Assembly (NCBI GenBank): GCA_017609845.1
Contig: JAFCDD010000005.1
Span: 1 to 17,133 of the forward strand
Length of the DNA: 17,133 nt
Direction: 5' to 3'
From: Candidatus Woesearchaeota archaeon
GTDB taxonomy: Archaea; Nanobdellota; Nanobdellia; SCGC-AAA011-G17; JACPNG01
Position numbers and translations under genes: made by a program. Below the pieces are notes generated by a model. It had not been told where the DNA came from. It saw nothing but the letters and a program-made list of their open reading frames with translations, and did not search any database. Shown in pieces: positions 1 to 5,690 of this stretch; positions within the stretch are counted from its first letter, which is position 1, and each line of letters begins with the position of its first letter.

Positions 1-179
1 TATCATTATGTTGGCTTTCGCGTTGAATCCTAGTCTTGTAAAGTCTATCATTGTTGTATGTTTTGTTATTATATTTCCTTTATAGCTTTTTATTTTATCA
101 TATATTGTTGATATTGGTATTTTTGTTCTTTTCGAGATGTTTGTTAAAGACATTCTAGAGTCTTTTCTTAGGTTTGATA
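1..179. repeat. Near-identical direct repeat, left copy
   Basis: Aligns without gaps to 16955-17133 with 171 of 179 bases identical, same orientation. Both ends of the repeat are truncated by the window, so its true length is unknown. Confidence 0.95.
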
Positions 180-207
180 TGATTAATAGTTCTTTTTGGG
201 ACAGCAT
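1..207 (-). CDS. Lrp/AsnC-like transcriptional regulator, copy 1 (3' end cut by window edge)
   Basis: N-terminal part (69 codons) of a small DNA-binding regulator. It starts at ATG 207-205 with a strong Shine-Dalgarno AAGGAGG (rc of 214-220) six bases upstream. It opens MLSQKELLIISNLRKDSR and continues into a helix-turn-helix like that of Lrp/AsnC proteins (MSLTNISKRTKIPISTIYDKI), then the start of the C-terminal domain (FTRLGFNAKANIMI). The protein is identical, over every residue that can be compared, to the copy at the right edge, and that copy shows the full length would be about 127 residues, short for the family (about 150). It is transcribed divergently from the peptide-type operon at 369, with about 160 bp between the starts, so it could regulate that operon. 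The family call is by motif only; the ligand and targets are unknown. Confidence 0.85.
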   Translation of the reverse strand, partial: MLSQKELLIISNLRKDSRMSLTNISKRTKIPISTIYDKIKSYKGNIITKHTTMIDFTRLGFNAKANIMI

Positions 208-213
208 TTTTGG

Positions 214-220
214 CCTCCTT
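214..220 (-). promoter_or_regulatory. Shine-Dalgarno AAGGAGG of Lrp-like copy 1
   Basis: The reverse complement reads AAGGAGG, a strong match to the archaeal anti-SD, six bases before ATG 207. It fixes the start 18 codons upstream of the internal Met that begins MSLTN. It also shows that this transcript has a leader, unlike most units in the window. Confidence 0.85.
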
Positions 221-270
221 TATTTGGATATACTTTTTTTACATTCATAAATATCCTTCAAGAAAAACTG

Positions 271-280
271 AAATATAAAG
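271..280 (-). promoter_or_regulatory. Candidate TATA box for Lrp-like copy 1
   Basis: The minus strand reads CTTTATATTT. Transcription starting about 25 nt downstream would give a leader of roughly 40 nt holding the SD. Inferred from composition and position only. Confidence 0.45.
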
Positions 281-305
281 AATTTTTACGTAAAAACCTT
301 GAACA

Positions 306-324
306 TTTCAGGATTTCCCTGAAA
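306..324. promoter_or_regulatory. Perfect 7-bp inverted repeat, candidate operator between divergent promoters
   Basis: TTTCAGG (306-312), a 5-nt spacer, then CCTGAAA (318-324): a perfect inverted repeat ending 9 bases before the TATA box of the operon at 369 and about 26 bases from the TATA box of the divergent Lrp-like gene. This position suits a dimeric regulator such as the Lrp-like protein or the winged-helix protein encoded next door. That assignment is inference. A hairpin role in RNA is unlikely if the operon transcript is leaderless. Confidence 0.5.
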
Positions 325-333
325 CAAATAAGA

Positions 334-345
334 ATATTTAAATAC
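334..345 (+). promoter_or_regulatory. TATA box of the peptide-type operon
   Basis: ATATTTAAATAC centred about 29 bases before ATG 369, with no Shine-Dalgarno between, so the transcript is probably leaderless. Exactly the same 12-mer precedes the nucleotidyltransferase gene (minus strand, 11600-11611). Confidence 0.7.
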
Positions 346-368
346 TTTTTTGCTTATATTATTAAAAT

Positions 369-1982
369 ATGGTCAAAAAGGACTATGAAATACTAAAAAT
401 ATTTAGAAAAGAGCCTAATAAAGAGTTTTCTACGAGTCATATAGTAAAAGAAATTGAAAATGAAGAGTATGCATTAATTCAATCGGTTTTATCTGATAAA
501 TATAGTGATAAAACGAAGGTAAGGCAAGCTAAGGAAAAAAAAGCAAGATTACATAGAAAAACATTATATCATTTGTCTAACTTAGTTCAGAAAAAAATCC
601 TGAAACAGAATAGGGAGGGGAAGAGGGGAGAAAAGTTTTTTGTCTTAGCAATCGATGCAGGAGAAGAAATAATATTAGACAGCTTACTAAGAAAATCAAT
701 TAAATTAATTAGACCAAAAATTCCAGATATGGAGATGGCTGGTTATGAAAGATCTGGGATAGTTCATAAAGTAGAAGAAGCTAGTTGGATTAGTAGAGTG
801 AATTCTATATTGGTTGAATGTCATATGTTTAAAGGATTTGGAGAATTAAGAAATATGATTTCTGTTTGTTTTACTAATATTAATGACTCCTTGGCTTTGA
901 ATGATTTTCAATATCTTATGAATGATAAGAAAAAAACATATTCTTTTTTAAGTGGACTTAATTCTAAGTGCAAAGACTATGGAAGAAATGCTTGTTGTAT
1001 TGTTAAGATTTCTGAAATAAAAGATAAATCGACTGTAAAAGCAATTTTGAGGGAGTACTTAAGAAATAATCTAAAGCAAGTTTATTTTATTTTTGACATG
1101 GATGGTAAAAACCTTAAGGAGAATGAATTATTTTTTATGGACATTATCAAATTATTTTTAGATTACAATGTTGATTTATATATTAAAAACAATAACATAC
1201 ATAAAGCACCATATATTATTGGTAAATTTGGTCCTTATACATTTGATGATAAAGAGTGGGAACTATATGAAAAAGAATTAAAAGGTAAATTGTATGGTTT
1301 ATTATGTGCACAATCTACGGTGTTGGTTGATGTTGAAAAACTCTTTAGAGAAAATTCCAAGAACATAGAAACATTTAATGAATTAATAGATAAAATAGTA
1401 AATTCTCTGTTAATAAGTAATTCTTTACAAAGAAGAAAATCTACAGAGTTTTTTGAAAGCCTAATAAATACATTTCAGGAATATTCTAAGGAGTTTTTTA
1501 TGTTTAGTAGAAATTACATTAGATTTTGGAATTATGGCTGGAACAGGGAAAACTTTGATCAAGAATTCTTATTGAATTTTATGAATTCTTCTAAAGAGAA
1601 AGTTAATAGATTTTGTTTTTATGAAGATACAATCTACAAAAGTTGTGGTATGCCTACACGATTTAGGGTTGCTTTTTCTTGTGTATTTGATGATTTTGTT
1701 AAAGATGTTTTTACAAGAAGAAGATATAAGCAATTGAATATAAGTGATTTAAAAGATTTTTACAGAGAAGACATTCTTAATTTAATAAATGTAAAAGAAC
1801 ATCTATTTGATATATTTGACGGAGGGGATTTGATGAATATAAATAAAATTGGGTCTGTTGATGTTAAAAACATTGTTAGAGAAATAAGTTTTATTTTGAA
1901 TTCTTATAATATTCATTTTTTTAGATATAGATTTAGTAAATTAAAGGAGGTTAACATAAGCTTAGATAAATTCATAAAATGA
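369..1982 (+). CDS. Winged-helix protein of unknown function, first gene of the peptide-type operon
   Basis: A 537-residue soluble protein that I do not recognise as a whole. Residues about 1-97 look like a winged-helix DNA-binding domain (KDYEILKIFRKEPNKEFSTSHIV, a K/R-rich insert at 45-64, then a helix LYHLSNLVQKKILKQ and a wing-like GKRGEKFFVL). Residues about 140-325 look alpha/beta, with strand-like segments (QVYFIFDMDG, VDLYIK, APYIIGKFGPYTF). The rest is mainly helical and rich in aromatic and charged residues, with no clear catalytic motif and no membrane segment. It starts at an ATG 29 bases after a good TATA box. Its stop overlaps the next gene by ATGA (1979-1982), so the two are translationally coupled. 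It may be the operon's regulator sensing a ligand through the alpha/beta part; an enzyme fused to a DNA-binding domain is also possible. Confidence 0.8.
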   Translation: MVKKDYEILKIFRKEPNKEFSTSHIVKEIENEEYALIQSVLSDKYSDKTKVRQAKEKKARLHRKTLYHLSNLVQKKILKQNREGKRGEKFFVLAIDAGEEIILDSLLRKSIKLIRPKIPDMEMAGYERSGIVHKVEEASWISRVNSILVECHMFKGFGELRNMISVCFTNINDSLALNDFQYLMNDKKKTYSFLSGLNSKCKDYGRNACCIVKISEIKDKSTVKAILREYLRNNLKQVYFIFDMDGKNLKENELFFMDIIKLFLDYNVDLYIKNNNIHKAPYIIGKFGPYTFDDKEWELYEKELKGKLYGLLCAQSTVLVDVEKLFRENSKNIETFNELIDKIVNSLLISNSLQRRKSTEFFESLINTFQEYSKEFFMFSRNYIRFWNYGWNRENFDQEFLLNFMNSSKEKVNRFCFYEDTIYKSCGMPTRFRVAFSCVFDDFVKDVFTRRRYKQLNISDLKDFYREDILNLINVKEHLFDIFDGGDLMNINKIGSVDVKNIVREISFILNSYNIHFFRYRFSKLKEVNISLDKFIK

Positions 1983-2626
1983 TAATCGGAGAGACTACTT
2001 TGGATGTTTGGAAAAAAACTTTGAAATTTGTTTTTGATAAAGGAAAGGACTTTACTGATGAAGACGGTAGATTATGCAGAGAGGTTTTGAATTTGTTAAT
2101 CAGTGTGGAGAACCCTCTTAAGAATATTACTGATCCAATAGATATTTTGAATAGATTTAAGATTTGGAGATATCCCCCTTTAGATGAAATAGCTTTAATT
2201 ATGTTAAATAGTAAACTGGCAATAGATTATGAGTATTCTTACGGTCCTCGGTTGTTTAATTTTAATAAAAGTGTTAATCAAATTGAGGATTTTATTATTC
2301 CTTTATTAACTTCTGATAAAACTTCTAGGAGGGCAAGCGTAAGTTTATGGGATCCCAATAAAGATTCTAGTTTAGTTAAGAAAAGTGTTCCTGGTTTGAT
2401 GATGATAGATTTTAAATTAAGGGATAATAAATTAAATATGACTGCCATTATAAGAAGTAATGATATGTTCTTTGGATGGCCTGCCAATGTTTACCAGTTA
2501 TTTGTCTTACAAGATTATATTGCAAAGAAACTTAAATGTGAAATAGGCAAGTTAGATACTTTTTCTAATTCTGCCCATATATTTGAAGATCAATTTAAAT
2601 ACATTAAACAAATTTTGGAAAGATAG
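1979..2626 (+). CDS. Thymidylate-synthase-fold protein lacking the catalytic cysteine
   Basis: A 215-residue ThyA-family homologue, close in length to archaeal ThyA proteins. The alignment needs no gaps from the active-site loop onward. Taking E. coli ThyA numbering from memory, C146, R166, S167, D169, N177 and H207 correspond to G139, R159, S160, D162, N170 and H200 here, with identical spacings of 20, 11 and 41 residues. The phosphate-binding double Arg is present (R117-R118, in SRRASVSLWDP). The catalytic Pro-Cys is Pro-Gly (VPGLMMIDF, codon GGT, one base from TGT), and the Tyr at ThyA 209 is Phe202. It is therefore very unlikely to perform ordinary dUMP methylation; it may bind a nucleotide or do different chemistry. 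It overlaps the winged-helix gene by 4 nt, pointing to a shared role in the operon. The fold call is strong; the function is unknown. Confidence 0.85.
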   Translation: MIIGETTLDVWKKTLKFVFDKGKDFTDEDGRLCREVLNLLISVENPLKNITDPIDILNRFKIWRYPPLDEIALIMLNSKLAIDYEYSYGPRLFNFNKSVNQIEDFIIPLLTSDKTSRRASVSLWDPNKDSSLVKKSVPGLMMIDFKLRDNKLNMTAIIRSNDMFFGWPANVYQLFVLQDYIAKKLKCEIGKLDTFSNSAHIFEDQFKYIKQILER

Positions 2627-2643
2627 TCAAGTGAATTCTTTTT

Positions 2644-2718
2644 ATGGGTTTTGTGTTCGGAAGATTTTTGGGGTTGTTGAAATACTTTCGTAAATTTGGT
2701 GCATACTTCTTTAAATGA
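2644..2718 (+). CDS. Candidate 24-residue cationic amphipathic peptide
   Basis: A small ORF of 24 codons beginning MGFVFGRFLG and ending KFGAYFFK. It has five basic and no acidic residues, many Phe/Leu, and Gly or Lys at 6, 10, 13, 17 and 24 with Ala at 20, which puts one small/basic face on a helix. Its stop overlaps the next ATG as ATGA (2715-2718), like the other junctions of this operon. GC is about 33% (25 of 75), higher than the spacer DNA of this window. Against it: it is short, there is no strong Shine-Dalgarno (only a GTGA 10 nt upstream), and an open run of 24 codons can occur by chance. If real, it resembles a leaderless bacteriocin or toxin peptide, or it could be a modification substrate. 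Confidence 0.4.
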   Translation: MGFVFGRFLGLLKYFRKFGAYFFK

Positions 2719-3107
2719 GTTTTATAATAATATTACTTATGAAAACAAAAAAAGATAATCTAATCCTGGAAGGAGTAGTTGCTTCATCTAGTCAAGGCAA
2801 TGTTCAAGGAGAAGTATTTTTTTACAATGGAAGAAAAGAACTTCCTCAAAACGGAGGAAATTACATTTTAGTAACAAAATACGCATTACCAGAAATAGCA
2901 GATGTTATATTGGGAAATGACTGTTTTTCTGGATTAATATCTGATAATGGCGGAGTGCTAAGTCATTTGGCTGTAGTTTCCAGAGAAGTTTCTATGCCAT
3001 TTATAACAGCAACGAATAGAGCTTTAGATGTTCTAAACGAAGGGGATGTCGTAAAAATGGATGCATCTTCATATTTAGGAGGAAAGGGGGCAATTTATAA
3101 AAAATGA
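2715..3107 (+). CDS. Stand-alone PEP-utiliser phosphohistidine (swivelling) domain
   Basis: A 130-residue protein consisting almost only of the mobile domain of PEP synthase, PPDK and rifampicin-phosphotransferase enzymes. The signature GGVLSHLAVVSREVSMPF (79-96) holds the phosphorylatable His84, preceded by the usual strand GLISDN and followed by the glycine turn and NEGDVVKMDASS. In that family the domain carries phosphate between an ATP- or PEP-binding domain and a substrate domain; neither partner is encoded nearby, so it must act in trans or be repurposed. The start at 2715 overlaps the upstream peptide ORF by ATGA. An internal ATG at 2739 (122 aa, beginning MKTKKDNLILEG) is the alternative and would lie about 26 nt after a TATA-like TTTAAATG. 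The stop overlaps the next small gene by ATGA (3104-3107). Confidence 0.85.
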   Translation: MSFIIILLMKTKKDNLILEGVVASSSQGNVQGEVFFYNGRKELPQNGGNYILVTKYALPEIADVILGNDCFSGLISDNGGVLSHLAVVSREVSMPFITATNRALDVLNEGDVVKMDASSYLGGKGAIYKK

Positions 3108-3205
3108 AAAACAAAAAAACTACATTAGAAAAAAAGAACCTTAATTTAAAGGTTGTAGAACATACAAACATTGAAAGAATTTGTGGAGCAGGAGAGGAAG
3201 AATAA
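3104..3205 (+). CDS. Candidate RiPP precursor peptide (33 residues)
   Basis: A 33-codon ORF whose ATG overlaps the stop of the swivel-domain gene (ATGA) and whose TAA lies one base before the ATG of the peptidase gene. The N-terminal half is Lys-rich and contains KKNLNLKVVEH (10-20), which resembles the N/F-x-L-x leader-recognition box of lanthipeptide-type precursors. The C-terminal part has a single Cys27 followed by Gly-Ala-Gly (28-30) and three Glu. C39 peptidases usually cut after Gly-Gly or Gly-Ala, and a Gly-Ala is present. The codons for the last G-E-E also form the Shine-Dalgarno of the next gene (GGAGAGG, 3191-3197), so the acidic tail may partly reflect that dual use. A radical SAM enzyme and a C39-like peptidase directly downstream make a substrate role plausible. 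No homologue is recognised. Confidence 0.6.
   Translation: MKNKKTTLEKKNLNLKVVEHTNIERICGAGEEE
3191..3197 (+). promoter_or_regulatory. Ribosome binding site of the C39-like gene, inside the precursor ORF
   Basis: GGAGAGG lies 9 nt before ATG 3207. It favours that start over the in-frame TTG at 3171, which would bury 12 extra codons inside the 33-codon peptide gene. Confidence 0.75.
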
Positions 3206-3206
3206 A

Positions 3207-4721
3207 ATGGATTTGGAGATTCTCCTTACCAAAAGAATCTCCACTCCACTCCTACGTTCCTTAGATCTTCAATTGAATGAAGCAAATGGAAGTGATAATA
3301 TGCATTCCTTGAAAGATGAATTTTTAGAAGAACAAAAGAAGTATGAGCCATTTATACAGGAATTTATACAAAGTTGTAATTCTTCTGAAGAAAGTTTTAT
3401 AGGTTTTGTTGATCAGTTAGAAAATCTTTGGAAAAGTTACTTTAATTTATTGTCATATCTTGATATTTTCTCGAGCAGTCTGTCTAACCTTTATCCTGAA
3501 AAGGTAGATTTATTGGTGGATTTAACTTCAGAAATTTATAATCTTAATCAGTTTATTTATTTCCTAACAAATGTTGAAAAAGAAATATATGAACCCTTTA
3601 TATCTAATTTGGATCCGAAGAGGGCTTCTGATTTAATAACTTCTTTAAGGAGTTTTCCTACTTTTTTAAGTAAGACTTTTGGAGGCCAAAATGAGGATTT
3701 ATTAAATGATTTTAAAGTAAGAGAACTCTTAATACAAAGTGAGGAAGCAAGAGAACTTTTTAATCTTTGTGGCAATTCATTAGATTTATTTAAGGGAATT
3801 ATAAAAAAAGCAGTTAAATCTTCTAGCGAAATACCAGAAGTTCCAGAATTTGTTCCTCAAAGCAATTTAGAGAGCTATTTAAAGAAAATATTAATGTTTG
3901 ATCATTTTGTAGAATTATTTTTGAGGGAAAGCAATATGTTGATGTTGGATGCTTCTTTTTACCATACTCTTTGTACAAGATTTGGAAGTTCTGTTTCTTT
4001 TGAAAATACAATGAAGATTTTTAGTGAATTAAAAGAGAAGTCCTCCCGTGGTTTTAAATTTAAGATTCCTAGATATCGTCAGAATTACGATAGTTGTGGA
4101 GTTACATGTATGATGAATGCTTTAACTAGTTTTATTCCAAATATGCAACTAAATTCCAATGTAGAAAGAAGACTTCTGAGCAAAGTACAGGTGCCAGGAT
4201 ATTACAATAATATTCCTACTTCTCTAACTAGAATCGCAAGAGAGGATTATGGTGTGGATGCTTACTTTATAGCCGATATCGGGAATTTTAAGGAAAAATA
4301 TATTGAAAATCCAAATATGCAAGGGTTTCCTCCATTAGTCAAGTTTATGGAAGATTATGAAGTTGTTCCTTCAATAGATATGCCAGGCTTAAGCGAAGAA
4401 ATAGCAATTGATCTTTTGAGTAAAGGAGGAGTTTTTGCTTATGTTATGGGAAAAGAAGGAGGCATTTTGCATTATAGATTATTACATGGCTATAAAAGAA
4501 AAAACAATGAAACATTTTTTTATATCTTTGATCCGATGGGAGGAGATTTTAAGATAAGTGCAGAGAACCTTTATCATGAAGCGAGAAATTATAACGGTTT
4601 TTGGGGAGTTTTATACAAACATCCTGAAACCAGTATATTTGACGGTGTTAGAGAAGAAATAAAAAGGGCCAGGGAGTTGTTAGAATGGGAGAAAAACATC
4701 ACTTCTACAAAGAAGATTTAG
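3207..4721 (+). CDS. C39-like cysteine peptidase with a large N-terminal helical domain
   Basis: A 504-residue protein starting at ATG 3207 (MDLEILLTKR), chosen for its ribosome binding site and its fit behind the small peptide gene. Residues about 1-280 are helical, soluble and unrecognised. Residues about 285-475 match the papain-like C39 fold: RQNYDSCGVTCMMNAL has the oxyanion Gln292 and nucleophile Cys297, GILHYRLLHGYK has His422, and YIFDPMGG has Asp442. C39 domains cleave leader peptides after Gly-Gly-type sites, usually fused to ABC exporters. Here there is no transmembrane or ATPase part, so processing would be cytosolic unless an exporter lies elsewhere. The N-terminal helices could recognise the precursor or pair with the swivel-domain protein; both are guesses. 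The gene overlaps the radical SAM gene by 37 nt. A transglutaminase- or acyltransferase-like use of the fold is the main alternative. Confidence 0.8.
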   Translation: MDLEILLTKRISTPLLRSLDLQLNEANGSDNMHSLKDEFLEEQKKYEPFIQEFIQSCNSSEESFIGFVDQLENLWKSYFNLLSYLDIFSSSLSNLYPEKVDLLVDLTSEIYNLNQFIYFLTNVEKEIYEPFISNLDPKRASDLITSLRSFPTFLSKTFGGQNEDLLNDFKVRELLIQSEEARELFNLCGNSLDLFKGIIKKAVKSSSEIPEVPEFVPQSNLESYLKKILMFDHFVELFLRESNMLMLDASFYHTLCTRFGSSVSFENTMKIFSELKEKSSRGFKFKIPRYRQNYDSCGVTCMMNALTSFIPNMQLNSNVERRLLSKVQVPGYYNNIPTSLTRIAREDYGVDAYFIADIGNFKEKYIENPNMQGFPPLVKFMEDYEVVPSIDMPGLSEEIAIDLLSKGGVFAYVMGKEGGILHYRLLHGYKRKNNETFFYIFDPMGGDFKISAENLYHEARNYNGFWGVLYKHPETSIFDGVREEIKRARELLEWEKNITSTKKI

Positions 4722-5650
4722 AACCAAATAAGGTGTGGTTAAATAAAGAATATTTGATTCAGTTAAATCTAACAGGAAAATGTCCTCTTAATTGTGAGTT
4801 CTGTTATATAGGACCTTACAAAGATAAAAACTTGACTTTAAAACAGATAAAAAATTTATGGAAAAATCTAAGGAAATATTACAAAGAAGGCGACATAGTT
4901 TATAGAGTTAATCTTACTGGCGGAGATATATTTTATCATAAAGAATGGAAAGAAATTTGCACGTTTTTATCTAAGGAAGATAGTGTTGTAGCAGTAGACC
5001 CTTTAATTAATAGATTTTGGAAACCAGAACATAACATGCTTTTGAACATATTAAATGAAAAAATTAATTATGTTCAGATGAATTCTGAAGTTGTAAAGGA
5101 AGAAGATATAGTGGCTGCAAGAATGAAAAATAAAAAGGTCGTTTTGAAATTCTCTTTGTATAAGGGCAATTGTAAAAAAGATATAAATAAACTTAAGAAC
5201 CTTGCTGATAAATTTGATAATATTATAGTTTCTATAGATGTGATTATCCCCCAAAAAAATTGTTGTTTGGATGAAAAGAATTACCTACTTAATAATTATA
5301 ATGAGATGAAGGAGAAAATTAAAAAATTAAAAAATATTTTTGGAAAGAAACTGTGGCTGTTGAGTACCATTATGAAAAGAGAATTAAAGAAAGAGATTTA
5401 TTATTGTCCTGTTCCTTTTGCAGGAACATATATAATGCCCGATGGCAAGATTGTTCCTTGTTCTAGATATTCTCATTTGGATACTGGTTTTACAATAGAA
5501 AATTTTGATCTTTTTCAATACGTTGAGAAATTTAATAAATTAACCTCTAATTTTTGTTTACATGAGAATAAATACTTTAATGAATTCTGGGCAAAATCTG
5601 AGAATCCAAATAATATTGAATTTGTTAATAAAATTAAAAATTCTTTATAG
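4685..5650 (+). CDS. Radical SAM enzyme, probable peptide maturase
   Basis: A 321-residue radical SAM protein. The cluster motif CPLNCEFC (CxxxCxxC, Cys33, Cys37, Cys40) should bind the SAM-cleaving 4Fe-4S cluster, preceded by the strand LIQLNLTGK. LTGGD (77-81) is the GGE-type SAM-contacting motif. The C-terminus has CPVPFAGTYIMPDGKIVPC (Cys241, Cys259) and Cys291, which resembles a short SPASM/twitch auxiliary-cluster region as found in peptide-modifying enzymes (sactipeptide or ranthipeptide maturases, PqqE). The start is supported by GGGAG (4672-4676), eight bases upstream. It is the last gene of the operon, overlapping the peptidase gene by 37 nt, and converges on the glycosyltransferase with a 40-bp spacer. 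Its substrate is probably one of the two small peptides in the same operon, but that is inferred from position. The exact modification cannot be read from sequence. Confidence 0.87.
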   Translation: MGEKHHFYKEDLEPNKVWLNKEYLIQLNLTGKCPLNCEFCYIGPYKDKNLTLKQIKNLWKNLRKYYKEGDIVYRVNLTGGDIFYHKEWKEICTFLSKEDSVVAVDPLINRFWKPEHNMLLNILNEKINYVQMNSEVVKEEDIVAARMKNKKVVLKFSLYKGNCKKDINKLKNLADKFDNIIVSIDVIIPQKNCCLDEKNYLLNNYNEMKEKIKKLKNIFGKKLWLLSTIMKRELKKEIYYCPVPFAGTYIMPDGKIVPCSRYSHLDTGFTIENFDLFQYVEKFNKLTSNFCLHENKYFNEFWAKSENPNNIEFVNKIKNSL

Positions 5651-5690
5651 ATAAAATTTAAAGAAATAGTGTATTTTGGAAGAATAATTG

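Noticed and set aside
1943..1950. Strong Shine-Dalgarno AAAGGAGG inside the end of the winged-helix gene
   Set aside because: It is 29 nt before the next ATG, too far for that start, and no ATG follows at the right distance; it is probably just coding sequence.
3171..3206. TTG start for the C39-like protein, 12 codons upstream of the ATG
   Set aside because: It would lie inside the 33-codon peptide ORF and has no ribosome binding site; ATG 3207 has GGAGAGG nine bases upstream.
369..5650. The operon as an integrated mobile element or a CRISPR-linked system
   Set aside because: No integrase, transposase, terminal repeats close to its ends, CRISPR repeats or Cas motifs are visible.
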